Source: Paramecium octaurelia (lineage: Eukaryota; Ciliophora; Oligohymenophorea; Peniculida; Parameciidae). Taken from it: 64,000 nucleotides of DNA. The stretch is taken from positions 806,001 through 870,000 of the forward strand of contig CAJJDP010000005.1 of assembly GCA_905182995.1 (NCBI GenBank). The letters are read 5' to 3'. The position numbers and the translations under genes are program-made. Of this stretch, positions 12,106 to 24,537 are shown in pieces (the stretch's first letter is position 1; each line of letters starts with the position of its first letter). The notes below the pieces were generated by a model, which was given only the letters and a program-made list of their open reading frames with translations, was not told the DNA's origin and searched no databases.

Positions 12106-13355
12106 ATGAGTTCATACAGAGATTAGGCCTTTGGAATCAATTCAAGACCTTCGAATGACCCACTTAGATTTCCATAAACAATCACAGCTGATATATACAA
12201 CAACTTCTCATAAAAACCATTAGCCAATGAATAATCTTCAGGATTGCCATTTTAATTCGGTTCTGCTCCTGCTCGAGCTTATGCACAAGAAGTACTATTT
12301 ATTATGAGTTTAGCTTTAATTATCTCCAGATATTCAAGTATTAGCAAAGCAGCAATAAATGTAATAGCATCCTGCTGCACTTCCAGTCTAATAGAAAGTC
12401 ATTTAGCCTTAGCCTATATATTAGGAAATCCAACACTTCGATAAACCAGTTAAGGTAGTGTCAAGGAGTGATATTGAAGAACCTTGGAGAAGTATTAACA
12501 TTTTAAGCTTATTTAGATAAGTGTTAATTTTTGGAGAGACAAATTTATGATTTATAACAAGAAAACATTAGATTGAGATAATCGAATATTGCATCTGAAA
12601 AAGTTACTTATTTCGAAGACACTGGAAGAGTCAACTAATTGATGCAAGAGATTGATCGATTAAATAAAACCATTTTAGATTTGAATTAGGAAATTGATTA
12701 ATGGAGATAAAGATATTAAAGTTTGGAAGCATAATTAAAAACAAGATAGAATGTGGAGATGGAAATAGAAAGAATGAGAAGATCTGTTTAAGATAACGAG
12801 AATATTATGCATGTTGAAATGAATAGATTAAGAGAACAATTAGATGAGTGGCAAAAAAGATGTCAATCACTTGAGTCTCAAAGTTAAGATGCCCAAACAT
12901 ACTTAGCTAAATCAAGAACTAACGAATAATAAATATGTACAGATTAATTATTTATACATTTTAGTTAATTTATAGGCTGATTTAAAGAAGGCTGAGATGA
13001 GTTTAAAATCTAAATAAGATGATTTTGAGGCTTTGTAATAAAAGTTTAACAGGCTTGAAAGAGTTGTAAGAGATAGTGAGTATTAATCACAAGAGATGGC
13101 TAAGTAATTAATATTAATATGATTTCAAATAGTCTAAGAAAAATTATTGATGATAGGAACAAAGAAATTGATATCCTGAGAAGACAAAGTCATTCGTAAT
13201 TCGGAAATTAGAGTATCAAAGATTTAGAAGGGAAGTTAGCTCTTTTCTAGGGAGAATGTGAAAGATTGAATTAACTATTAAATCACAAAGAATAAGAATT
13301 GCAGTTATACAGAGATTAACTCAAGAGACAATCTCATTATAGTAATAAATAATGA
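12106..13355 (+). CDS. coiled-coil protein, unknown function
   Basis: 381 residues. The first ~120 residues are Pro/Gln-rich and look disordered (MSSYRDQAFGINSRPSNDP, then QQKVIQPQPIYQ). The rest is one long coiled coil (FLERQIYDLQQENIRLRQ, MNRLREQLDEWQKRCQSLE). Four TAG introns restore frame: 12292-12313, 12492-12516, 12937-12964 and 13104-13132. Disordered head plus long coiled coil is common in basal-body and cortical proteins of ciliates, but no specific family is recognised. Confidence 0.85.
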
Positions 13356-13561
13356 TAGCTAATTTATTATAATAATTAATATTTTGCTTTGCCATTTCAA
13401 ATAAATTTCTCTAAAACAACAATTTTACATTATAATATATATTTGTTTATAAAAATAATTTAAGAGATCTTATGCATATACAAGAGAGACTTGGATGGAC
13501 TTTTGGAAATTGAAATAAATTACTTTAAAATTATTACTAATTAATTAAAATTCATATTAAT

Positions 13562-14290
13562 TCATTCTTTTTATCTCCATAGTGGTTTATTAGAATACCA
13601 TTGTGAAGGCTGTTAGACATAATATAACAAAACATCATTTTTGTATTTAACGTATTCGGCAATGTTATTTGCTTCTGATTGTAATATGCACTTTGTTGCT
13701 TATGAGGACAAAAACCAGATGAGATATTATTGAAAAATTCTTTTTCGTTCTTATTCTTCCTTAGGTTCATCTCCTTTAATTATTAAATGATCTTTGAGGA
13801 CTCGAAAGCCTGATATGATTTCCAAATTTTATTAATAAAACTTTTGAAATTCAATTAATTTCTGATTGCTATTTCTAAACTTTTCGAGTAAAAACTGTTG
13901 GGCTTATGTGTTATTTATTCCTTTAATACCATGTCTCAAAATATTTCTACAGATATTTTTCTTGTAATCTCTAATTGCAGCTGTCTATTACTTTGCCTTC
14001 TTATGTATTTTCTTTTTCTTGATGTATTTATCCAGAGAAGGCAATTTAGACTTTAATTCTAAACTCAGTTAAGGGTTCAGGAAGTATTGACTAATGCTTT
14101 GCTAAGGATACTAATCTTAGGATTATTATTATAAAGGTTATTATAATTAGTCTTCCAATTTAAAATCTTCGTATGACTGCTAATTAAAAATCTTTAGACA
14201 AAATTAGTTTGGCCTTTTATTTTGTACAAAATTAGCCGATTCTACAAATTCGCTGCTTGGATTCTTGAAAGAGTACACGAATGAATTCAT
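13562..14290 (-). CDS. Gln-rich protein, unknown function
   Basis: 242 residues, no intron. It starts MNSFVYSFKNPSSEFVES, has a Gln-rich stretch near residues 50-75, a Lys-rich basic patch (LDKYIKKKKIHKKAK) and a helical C-terminal half (AQQFLLEKFRNSNQKLIEF). It could be nucleic-acid binding because of the basic patch, but no known domain is visible. The stop is a single TGA at 13562-13564. Confidence 0.75.
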
Positions 14291-14660
14291 GATTAAATAA
14301 TAAATATTAAGCTCATAAATTAAAATAATTTTTCTTATGTTATAAATATATTTGGTATTTATCATATATAGAAATCAAAATTATTAAAAACCATTTGAGT
14401 TAACATCATAAATACGTATGATCTTTTCAAATAAATAGTAATTTAGTTTTATTGTTTCTATTCTCATCACTTTGAGTTAAAGGAATGTGTTTAAGCTTAG
14501 AATTTAGATAAAAATTAATTCTTTAATATGATTGAAAGGCATAGACTTTATTCACAATATCTTTTTCAATTAAATTATTTTATTCAATTAGTTCGCGATT
14601 ATATTTTGCTTAAATTAGGTATTATATTGTTGTACATCGTATAAATTATTTTAATTGTAA
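14291..14660. other. AT-rich intergenic region between divergent genes
   Basis: It lies between the minus-strand Gln-rich gene and the plus-strand sorting nexin. No coding signal or motif was recognised; presumably it contains both promoters. Confidence 0.5.
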
Positions 14661-16324
14661 ATGAATAATAATCTAAGACATTAAAAAGAAACCTACTTGT
14701 AAGAGGAGATATTAGATAAAGGAATCGATCCTAATCACTTTCAAGAGTTTTGCGAAAAAATAAAAGGAGAAGGTAAGGAATCAATATAAAATAAGAGAGT
14801 GACATTGATAAATGGTCTTTTGAAGATATTGTGCAGCTGGTCAATTAATATAAGATTGAATTTTTTACAACTGATTTTAATTAACCAGCTAATGATTTGA
14901 TTCTAGGTTGGAATGCCTTTGATTAAGTCATTCCATAAAAAGAGATAAAAAGCGATCCCTAGATGTGGAACTTGTTGGACTTAGATGATGAAGGGTAATC
15001 CCCTGTGATAGGTTAATAAGTTGAGCAAAAAAATGATTAACCTTTCTAATAAACTCAAAAACAAAATTAGTAAATTCATCAACTATAAACATTGGAAATT
15101 AATTAACGAGGCTCAGATAAGCTAGATCTTATTAACATGGGTAAGCCATTGGCAATTTCACCTACTGCTCAAAAACTATAGGAAATACAATAAACGATGC
15201 CAATAAAGCCTGCCCCTGAAATTTATTCGTTTTCTCAGTGTTCAAAATTAGAATGTAAAAAATTGGGGTTTAATATATTTGCTCAAGGTGTTCCGCCTAT
15301 AAAAATAACTGGGTATATCAATATAATTTAATGTAGTTTTGAAAAGAAAGCAGGAGGACTCTTTAAAAAGGATTATGTTGTATATAATGTTAAAACAGGA
15401 GAAGAATACACTGTGTAAAGAAGATATAAAGAATTTTAGTGGTTATAATAAACACTTTTGAAACTATTCCCAGGTGTTGGTATACCAAGTTTTTCAGAAA
15501 AAAAAGCAAAGAAAACTACAAAAAATAAAGCTCAAAAAAGGGCTATCCTTCTAGAGTTCTTTTTGAATGAATTGGCAAAGAGTGAACTTTTTAGAAACAG
15601 CAAATATTTTGTAGATTTTCTTCGTTTGAGTGATCCAGCCCAATTTAAATAATTAAAAAAGTTTGGAGAGAAACTAAGTAAGCCTAATAAATTTGAGAGT
15701 CTTCTCAATATGACAGGAACTGTTATATTCGTACCAGATATCAAATTAAATAATTTCGAAACCTTCATATAACAAGAAGAACCAATTTATGAAAAAATTA
15801 AAGATCTTTTTAAAGTAATAACACAACGTTTATCAGATGTATCTAAACTTATTAAAGATATTGAAGATTCTTTATAAACTTTAACAAATTTGTGTTAAAA
15901 ATACGAAATTAATTAAGATTATGATCCTTTATAAGAAATGGCCAAAAAATTAGATGAATAAATAACAAAGTGTAGTTCAAATTAGTACAATAGAATGTAT
16001 AATATGTTTCGATATTAAACTCAAAATTTTTCATAAATTAAAAGTATTCTAAAGTAGAGAAATGATCTATAGGCTGAATTTTCTAATAGAAAAGATTTTA
16101 AAGTAGAATAAATAAATGAACTCTATAGTTCAAGAGAAAATGCTAAATAGATTGATGAGTTAGAATTTCCAGCAAAAGTAAAAACAATAATAATAAAATA
16201 GAGTTCGAAGCTTTTGGCTTATCAATTAGGTTACATGAACTGGAGAACTATTGAGGAAATTAAGACGTTTTTATAGCATCGATAAATTGGATTTTAAACA
16301 TTTTCATAAGAAGTGTTGAATTGA
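14661..16324 (+). CDS. sorting nexin with PX and BAR-type C-terminal domains
   Basis: 546 residues. PX-BAR sorting nexins bind phosphoinositides on endosomes and bend membranes during retrieval sorting. Residues ~1-200 are acidic and Gln-rich. The PX domain (about 205-330) shows VYNVKTGEEYTVQRRYKEF with the RRYKEF phosphoinositide-binding element and the Pro-rich loop LFPGVGIPSFSEKK. The remaining ~200 residues are alpha-helical (ITQRLSDVSKLIKDIEDSL), consistent with a BAR domain. One intron at 14773-14795 (23 nt) ends AAG. An adjacent open stretch near 16380-16440 might be a further exon, but no normal intron connects it. Confidence 0.9.
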
Positions 16325-16541
16325 ATATTTGTAATTATGAATAATAATTTTATTTATTCTAATTATAAGGACTGAAGAATATCTCGAAATAAGAAAGGCT
16401 ATGATTGATTATTTCAAATTCATTAGAATTGTAATAACGATAGGAAGGACATTTAGATGAAAATTATAAATATTATTAACATTCAGGCAATTCTTCAATT
16501 TATTAAAATCCAATGATTATGCATTTACTAATTAATTTCTA

Positions 16542-17927
16542 ATGAAGTTATTTTAGAATATTTAGATACTAAATTATTATTTTAGAAATAGAACACTATT
16601 AATTCATTTCAAAAAATTTCATACATTTTTTAGATAAACTTAATTTGATTAATATTGTAAGGAGAATTATTGATAATATTTGTATATTAAATCCTATGAA
16701 TTAATTTTCTAACTAATATTTATAAGGAACTCTACGGAAGTATGTTCGCCTCTTCGTTAGCACCGAACAAAAGAAGTTTATAGCAACAGTTGATGCATTT
16801 GAATAAGTAATCAAATTTTATTATTTAAGAACCTTTCGGAATAGATAGCTAATTCTTATGCCTGCGCATGTGAATAATTCCAATCTGAAACATGCTCAAA
16901 CAAATACTTAGTGACTAATATTCGATAAAATGGATTTAGTGTAATTATTCCTAAAGAGTTAAATATTGGTTAAGTTTTAAATGATCAATCATATATCACA
17001 TGTAAGATTTGCAAGGAAAAAAATAAAAATAAGAAAATGAACAATTATCAAAATTCTGATAAGAAAACTAAAAAGACTCTAAAAGAATAGGAGAAAATAG
17101 AACTTAATCTTCCAGATATATCTCCTCCTAAGATTTTAATTTAAAGCAATGTACCTTTAACAGAAAAAAGAGAAGAAAAAAATTAAGGAAACCAAAAAAA
17201 GAAAAACAAAAGAAAAAAGAAAAAAAATTAATAAAATCAAAACAAATCTAAATAGAAAATAGATGGAATACAACAAAATAATTCAATTGAGCAAAATATG
17301 TTTGATGATATAATTTAAGGTGTTTCATAGTAAAAAGAGAAAGTGCTGGATAAAAATTAAAAAAACTAAGTTTAATTAGCTTAAAATATCGACTTAAATT
17401 AAAGAATAGACAATATTTATTGTGATGATTTGATATCACATACTAAAGATACAAATTAATAAGTTAAAAATATTAATATCATTTTGCAGGATAAAATGAG
17501 AAATGATTAAAAATTAAATTAGGAACTTGCAGAAAAATCAGAGGCTAATAATAAAAAAAACAATTTATAAGTTAATAATAATATAGTGATAAGCAATGAA
17601 AGTAATCTATTATTAAAGGATACATTAGATTACTTTTAAGACTCTTTGAATAATTCAAAAGAAATGCCTAAAGTTCCTAATTCTTCCTTTCAAGCTAACA
17701 TTGAGCATACTACTAAATACAAAAAGTAAAAGCAAAATCAAAATAATCTGAAGTAATAATAATAGTAATCAACTGGGTAAGAAAAATCATAATAACAAAA
17801 TATTTAATTATCAAAACACAAGAGAGAGAATTAAAATGTAAATTAAAATGCTAATCAAAGTAATAATAATATTCCTTAAAATAATACTAAGCAAAATAAA
17901 AAGAAAGGTAAAAATGATAATATCTGA
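16542..17927 (+). CDS. unknown protein with Lys/Asn/Gln-rich low-complexity C-terminal half
   Basis: About 447 residues if translation starts at 16542. The N-terminal ~150 residues look globular (HFLDKLNLINIVRRIIDN; GTLRKYVRLFVSTEQKKFIA), followed by Cys pairs (ACACEQF, YITCKICKEK) that could bind a metal. From about residue 180 on the protein is charged low complexity (NQKKKNKRKKKKNQQNQ). The intron at 16807-16829 (23 nt) ends AAG. The start is uncertain: the chosen one needs a 19-nt intron at 16547-16565, shorter than the normal minimum, and frames just upstream (16380-16540) are also open but do not connect cleanly. No family is recognised. Confidence 0.6.
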
Positions 17928-17994
17928 ATATTATTAAAATAATAATCTCATAATTAAGAAATAAATAAATTAGTGTGCGAATTTATAGCTTAAT

Positions 17995-20587
17995 TCATTT
18001 CTTCTTTAGTTCTGACAATCTTTTATCTTCCTTTAATTTTCTATCCATTTCTTCATATTTAACTAGAGCCTAAGATTCAAATCTAATAGCTCTTTATTCT
18101 AAAATATCTATTCTAAATTGAATGTTAATATATTCGTTATCATCAGGATCTGATTTCTTTTATTACATTTATTCAGCTTAATCTAATTTTGCTCTTTCCT
18201 CTTCAAGTTTTTTCTAAATGATAGCTGCTCTTGATAATAAACTAGAAATAGTTTAAATATGATACCGTTCCTTCAATTTGGTCATGACATCTTTTTGTAT
18301 TTCCAAAGCCTCATTGTATGATAGAACTTCCTTTCCTTAAAGTTTTCTTTTTTCTAAATATGGATACAAATAATCCTTATCAGCTTATTCTCTCTATTTT
18401 TCCTCTTCTGATTTCTTTAAGGTTTCCTTATATCTTTCTCTAGCTTTATCATGAAGAGTCTTCTCCAACTTTAAATCTTAAGATCGAAGCTATTCCTCAT
18501 CTTTTTTGACTTCATCCTCCTAATTTTTGATGTGCGTTAAGCATTCCTTCTCTTAATAAAGATATTATACATAATTTACCTAGATTAGCAATGCGTTAAT
18601 TCTCTTATGATACCAAAGCATCTTCATTTTTTTTTTCAACTCCAGGTTCAGTCAATTTGCCCAAGCTATGCATATTCTCTCTTTTTAACTCTTTGAATTA
18701 TGGATTGATTTCTCCTTTATTCATATGATAGTAGACTCTAAAATACCAAATCTAATTACTTAATAAGATTCTTTTGCAAATCAATAACAACCTTCTATGG
18801 TTATTCACTAGCTGGATAGAGTTCGCTCAATTCATATTTTTAAGTCATTTTAGTAATTTTGACTTAACCCATATATCTATCATTGTGTGTTAAGTCTCTT
18901 TATTCAAACTTCTTATCTTTTGGATCAAATCTAACAGATCGATAAATAACACGATCATCTCTGTTTTCATATTCTTCAATAGTCTTTTCTCCTATCTTTT
19001 CGATTCTTTTGATCAATCCATCATGATTTCTAGTGGGGTAATAAATAATGATTCTCAATTGTCTGTCAATTGTAGTAATAGTCTTACGTTGTGGTTTATT
19101 ACCAGGTTCATACTCCTCAATAGTTTTAAATTCGTAAGGGAATCTCCTTTTCAACACTAATTTGTCAGATCTATGTTTGTAAAAGTACCTTATTTCTTGT
19201 ATTTTCAATCTTTTGTAATCCTGATAGATGGTAAATCTCTAGACGAGTCCATCTTGTTCTTGAGAGTAAGGAGCAAAGGAGTCTATTTTACATTTCTTAT
19301 AAAAGACCGTTGACTCTCCTAAAGGAGTTCCTTTGAGAAAGCACTCTTTATCAATAAAGATTTTCGGTGGCCATGGTGGAGGCATATCTAAGATTTAAGC
19401 TATGTCTTGCAATTGTTATTATTGTGGATCTACTTGCTTTTATTATTGGTTATGATCTTCACCATAATTATAATCTTCATCATCTTATTATGCCTGTTCA
19501 ACCAAAGTGTCGAGCATAACATATTCCCAATTCATAGAAGTATCCATTTCATCAAAATTTAAATCAGCAACCTTTGATTCAAGTTTCATATTAATCCAAA
19601 AGTTCCTATTGTTGAATACAGCATCAACAGATAGAAAGGGACTATCATTAATCTAATAGATTCTTCCTGTTGAGGGTTCAATGAAGAGATTTCTTTCAAC
19701 TCCTCTCTTTCCTGCCTTCAAGAGAATCCAACAATGAATTCTCCTTCCAGCATAAAAATCTTGTCCCATTTGGTCAGGTTCATCATCGTCTATAGTTAAA
19801 GCTATTCTTCGTTGCTCTTTTTCGTATTCTTCCTTCTACTTTTGTATTTTAGTGTCATATTTAGAGATAATCTCCTCTTTTGGGAGAATAGCGAATTCAT
19901 TGTCTTTGAGTTCATCATTATCCTTGTCTTTGTCTTCGCTGTCCTCCTTTATTCCATTGTTAATGAAGATGTAATCAAGATCTGATTCATTTTTACTTGT
20001 AATTGACCTTGGAGCTGTTCCATAAACACAATAGGCATCATAACCCACTCCAATTAAAACACTGCAAAGTAATATGGACAAATCAAAGCAATCTCCCTTT
20101 TACCATCTCGCAACATTAGTTGGACTTGGTATTACCTTAGGGAATTAATCAGGAGGATCCAATTATTCATAAGCAATAAAAAAACTCATATATCTCGCAC
20201 ACTATTCGTAATTATAGAGCTCCAAATATCCGATTTTTTGAGGCCGAATTGTTGTGCAGATAAATTTGTACAAATCACACTCATTTTTGGGATAAAGAAA
20301 CAGATTTCTCTTCTCATCATAATGTAATTGAAACTGCTTTTGAAATTATTAAACATGCTCTAGTACTAGCTCTTCCTTTGGTGAGTTTTCTAAACTCTCA
20401 TCATTTAATATTTACCTTTGTAGCAAAATGGAATTGCAATATCCTTACCATCCTTAAAATCTTTGCATCTTTACAATTTCTCATTCACAACTGTTGCATT
20501 ACCAGATTTCAATATTGCAAGTATATTATTTTATTATTATTATGCCTATTTCTATATTTCAACATCACTAACAGCAGAGGAAGTCAT
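17995..20587 (-). CDS. DRC7: dynein regulatory complex subunit 7 (CCDC135/FAP50)
   Basis: 838 residues, close to the usual DRC7 length. DRC7 is part of the nexin link between axonemal doublets and controls ciliary beating. The N-terminal part contains the transglutaminase-like region (KGDCFDLSILLCSVLIGVGY, then DAYCVYGTAP) typical of DRC7; the middle has RRIHCWILLKAGKRGVERN and FIEPSTGRIY, then MNWEYVMLDT. The C-terminal third is a long charged coiled coil. Introns: 20390-20415 (26 nt), 18738-18759 (22 nt) and 18552-18579 (28 nt, ends AAG). With these the length is divisible by three. Confidence 0.92.
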
Positions 20588-21018
20588 TATTGATATTTTT
20601 TTTAAAATAAATTATATTCAAATACTTTTGCTCTTTACAAATAATTTTATTTATTTTTATTTATATTTTCACTTTTTACCATTATTTAACATGTATTATA
20701 AATTTTGTTAATGATGATAACACAGAGTATAATCTAAGTAATATCTCATATAAAAGGAGAATACAATTTTAGTGGCAAGTAATCATATCTTTGAAATAAT
20801 ATTATATATTTATCATTTTAGATTGAAATTTATAAGTAATTCATTTAATAATTTTCAGATAAAATATATTTCATGAATACTGTGCTACGGTCTAATAAAT
20901 AAAAATATATGTGTTCATATTAAATAATCTAATATTTTATTATCTAAGAATAACACTCTCAGCATTTTTAGACTGCCTTTATTCAATTGATTATTTTAAT
21001 ATTATCTTTAATTAATTT
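20588..21018. other. AT-rich intergenic region
   Basis: Very T-rich on the plus strand. No gene is supported here; the short plus-strand frames near 20400-20700 are shadows of the DRC7 5' end and spacer. Confidence 0.5.
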
Positions 21019-22124
21019 TCATTTTCCATATTGCATAGCTAGATTTTGTTGGCCAGGGGGAAAGTATTTAATTAAATCTTCCTTGTTCAAGTCATCAAAG
21101 AATGGATGTTTCATTGCTTCTTTCACATAGATTCTCTTAGCAGGATCAAGGGCTATCATTTTAGTAACTAGATCCAATCCATTCTAAATTTGTTATTTAT
21201 GTGACATACCTTCTCAAAGTTTTTGAAAAATTACTCTGGAGGAGTTGGTCTGAATCTTGGGAATGTGGGCTTGAAATCCGGAAGATCTGCTATGTTTGGC
21301 CAATCCTATACTGTTGGGGTTCCATGGTATTGAAATATCTTAAAGATTTGATCGATTTCACTGTCTCCACAAAATAAACCATGCTTTTCAACCATTTCTG
21401 TGAGAATGCATCCGACTGACCAGATATCAACTCCTAATGAGTATTGTTTTTATGACAATAATATTTCTGGTGCACGATACCAAAGGGTTTCAACTTCATG
21501 TGTTAAAGTTTTGATAGGCACTCCAAAAGCTCTGGCCAATCCAAAATCAGCCAACTTGATGATTCCAGTTGATTTATCAATGAGGATGTTTTATGGCTTG
21601 AGATCTCTATGGATAATACGTCTAGAGTGACAATAATTGAGACCATTTAGGATTTGGAATGTAAAATGCTATAATTGATTCGATTAATACTTTGATTTGG
21701 CTTAATGTTAGATTGTGTTTGTTCTAATCAAGGAATTTCTTGAAGTCCATCTCCACATACTCAAACACTAAGTAGAGCTTCTTCTCATTTGGTTGATAAA
21801 TGACTTCTTTGAGACCCACTATGTTTGGATGCGGTTAGAGTTCTTTTAAAATTGAAATCTCTCTCATTGCAGTCGATGGCACTCCTTCATCCTCGTTTTC
21901 CAATTTGATTTTCTTCAATGCTACCAATTCCTTGGTCACTGAATCACGAGCTTTGTACACAACTCCATAAGTTCCTAAACACTATTAAAATCAATAGTTA
22001 CCTTCTCCAATCTTCTCTAATTTCTCATATCTCTCTAACTACCTATTGTTATTGCTCAACTTGTCTCCTCCTCTCAAATCATAATAGTTTTATGCTTAAA
22101 TAGAGATGCATTCATACTTAACAT
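21019..22124 (-). CDS. CDK1: cyclin-dependent kinase, CDK1/cdc2 type
   Basis: 335 residues with all protein kinase motifs: glycine loop [20 protein letters not shown] with the catalytic Lys, cyclin-binding helix PSTAMREIS, catalytic loop [18 protein letters not shown] and WYRAPEILL. It has an N-terminal extension of ~27 residues before the kinase domain ([19 protein letters not shown]). PSTAMRE replaces the canonical PSTAIRE by one conservative change. Introns: 22095-22117 (23 nt, ends AAG), 21975-22001 (27 nt, splits the glycine loop), 21669-21690 (22 nt) and 21184-21209 (26 nt). The first intron lies three codons after the start and is needed to supply an ATG. Confidence 0.95.
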
Positions 22125-22169
22125 AGCGTAAAATAAATTCAAAAATTAAAATATTAACTGTTATTTAAA

Positions 22170-23637
22170 TCAATCCTAATAGAATGTAGGTCTCTAATCG
22201 TTTAAAAATAATTTTGCATAAAAATCATTTTCTGTTTGGCTTCCCTCATCCAGAAGTAATTTTAATTTCCCTTAAACAATCCTTATTAATCCTTTATCAT
22301 GAACCTAAGGGTAGACAAAGAATTCATATTTGGCTAGTTCCTTCAATGGTCCTAAGTCATCCAATAAACTCTCTAAAAGTCCATCATTGCTCAATTTATC
22401 TTAAAACATATTGAAAATGGGTAACAATATTTTCTTATCTTAAACAACATCGTATAAGGCATTAAGTGCTGGAACAAAGGCAAATGTATTGCATTAAACA
22501 AATTTAAACACTAGAATTGCAAACATTTATCTATCCTTATTCAAATATCGATAAGCTGGTATTTTCTATTCTTGTCTAAATTATTGCAGATCTGGATTTA
22601 TGCTTAAGATTTAATTCGGATCAATCCATAACAAACTCCAAAGCAAAAAGGAATATTTTCTTATAATACTTACTATTCTTAATTGACGTTATTAATCTTC
22701 TGTAAGCTCATTTATTTCTAAATATTTATTTCTGTCATCAGACCAAAAATACCATTCAAAATAATCTTTGAACTCTGGAATATATGGGACTTCATCTTAA
22801 AAAATGCACCCTAATTTTGCATATATTTGAGCTACCATACATTCATAAATCAATTGTCCTGTACTGCTTTTCACTAATATAACTAATAGATTTACTTCTC
22901 ATAATTTTAATTATAATGGCTAAAATTAATATTTTATAATCATGCCAAACTTATTAGGGAGGTATCAGTGATCCAGTAATGAAGGCATCAATATTGTCTT
23001 CAATAAATAGTTTAATAATTCCGATATTGTCAATTTATTTATTCATAAATTCCGAATAAGATGTCTTGAACAAATTGATTAGTAATTCAGTAGTTGAACA
23101 TTGTTTTCTTTGTATACTGTCTTTTTCAAATATGTCCAAATAACAATTACGTAGATGATTATTTTTCAAATACTCTTTTTTCAATCTAATATTGATATTT
23201 TGGAAATATTATTCTAAGTCAACTTAAGTTCTCACATTAATAATGGATGTCTAAGATGCAATCAGTTCTTATATGTTTTATTCTTCTTATTCAATTTCCA
23301 TAGAATCAAAAGCTACTAAAATTAATGGTTGTAAAATTTTGAGTAAATTAGTTCTTTTTAGTTTATTTTAATAACTAACTTATTAATTTCAGTCTATTCG
23401 GCTATCTCATTTTGTAGTTCAAATCTATTTAATGTCTCTTGGAAAGGAGTATGATAACAGGTGTATTTGTGAATCATCATGTCAAGCTGATGAAAAAAAT
23501 AGGTCTTAAATTCTTGTTTATTTCTTTCGCACACATTTATAGCCAATCCTCTAATTCCAAACTACCAAATCTTCCAATTTTATAACTCGTTTAGCCCTAA
23601 AGTCTACCTATCCAGAATCATAAATATCCTTGCTCAT
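22170..23637 (-). CDS. helical protein of unknown function
   Basis: 464 residues, mostly alpha-helical by composition (FRAKRFGIRGLAINVCERN; HLRNCYLDIFEKDSIQRKQ; GCIFQDEVPYIPEFKDYF). No signal peptide, membrane segment or recognised motif. Introns: 23562-23586 (25 nt, GTT donor), 23354-23379 (26 nt, GTT donor and AAG end) and 22874-22895 (22 nt). The stop is 45 bp from the CDK1 start, so CDK1 transcription must begin in or next to this gene's 3' end. No homology is recognised. Confidence 0.75.
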
Positions 23638-23704
23638 CTGAACTAATATTACTTATTAGACTAAGTTCATTATTTATTTATGACACAATTTAAATATATT
23701 TATC

Positions 23705-23794
23705 GCTCTTGCTCTTGCTCTTGCTCTTGCTCTTGCTCTTGCTCTTGCTCTTGCTCTTGCTCTTGCTCTTGCTCTTGCTCTTGCTCTTGCTCTT
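23705..23794. repeat. perfect (GCTCTT)15 tandem repeat, 90 bp
   Basis: Fifteen uninterrupted hexamer units, followed by a slightly diverged tail. It is GC-rich compared with its surroundings. On the minus strand one frame reads alternating Glu-Gln and is open for ~20 codons on both sides, ending ERQIYLN and then a TGA. No gene around it is supported, so whether it is translated is unknown. Confidence 0.97.
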
Positions 23795-24211
23795 TCTCAC
23801 TAATCTCAAATCTTAAGCATCTGTGTAGAATACGTATGCATTACCAATAAAACACAATATAAACTAATATATAGACTTACACAGTCAATAAAATTTATTA
23901 CTAATTATGTTTATATTTTTTCAATTCTATAAGAGTCTTACTGAAGGATTTATTAACTAAATTATTACGCGTTTTAAAGATACCTCTAATTTCTAAAAAC
24001 TATAATTTAATATATTTTTTTATGCAAAATTGAGTATTACCCTAAGATACATAAGTAATTATATTGATCAGAATTTAATTTATGAGTTTGATTGAGTTTC
24101 AATTCTATCATTTCCAAACATTCTTTCATTTAATCTAAATAATTAGAGTTGATGTCAAAAGCATATTATTTGATACTTTACCAATTCAAGTTCCTTCATA
24201 ATCTTTTCCCT

Positions 24212-24372
24212 TCACTTAATGCCAAAATTAGTAAGATATTCATTTTTATATTCAAAATGTGGTTCTCCAACTTATTCTTGACATTTGATACTTTTACTTA
24301 AAACCTCAAATAAAGGATTTTAATTCTAAATCTTAAATGATTGAACAAATGTTTTAAGTTAATCCTAAGATT
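24212..24372 (-). pseudogene. possible gene fragment
   Basis: A minus-strand frame reads LKTFVQSFKIQNQNPLFEVL, then SKSIKCQEQVGEPHFEY, and ends at a TGA after FGIK. The texture is protein-like, but there is no start codon, and coding-like words continue past the stop in the same and other frames. It is probably a decaying piece of a former gene. No family is assigned. Confidence 0.3.
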
Positions 24373-24537
24373 ATTTTATTTTGTAATTGTTATTTTCAAT
24401 GTTTATTATAAAAATCATTTAGTAATATTTATTTGAATATCACTCAAATGAATGGGAGGATGATCAGAATACAAAAATGAATGCCCAATTCATCTGAGGT
24501 TGTTATTATAAATTATTAAATATAAAAATAATAAAAA

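Larger units (their letters stand above)
23638..24537. other. intergenic region with a hexanucleotide repeat and a gene remnant
   Basis: It holds the GCTCTT tandem repeat (23705-23794) and a short minus-strand coding-like fragment (24212-24372). The rest is AT-rich with no supported gene. It lies between a minus-strand gene start and a plus-strand gene start. Confidence 0.5.

Noticed and set aside
16325-16541. Open segment reading TEEYLEIRKAMIDYF as an extra sorting-nexin exon
   Set aside because: No intron of normal size connects it; the nearest would be ~39 nt with an AAG end. Left unassigned.
22960-23000. GTT..TAG segment of 31 nt as an intron in the helical gene
   Set aside because: Removing it breaks the frame; the sequence reads through well without it.
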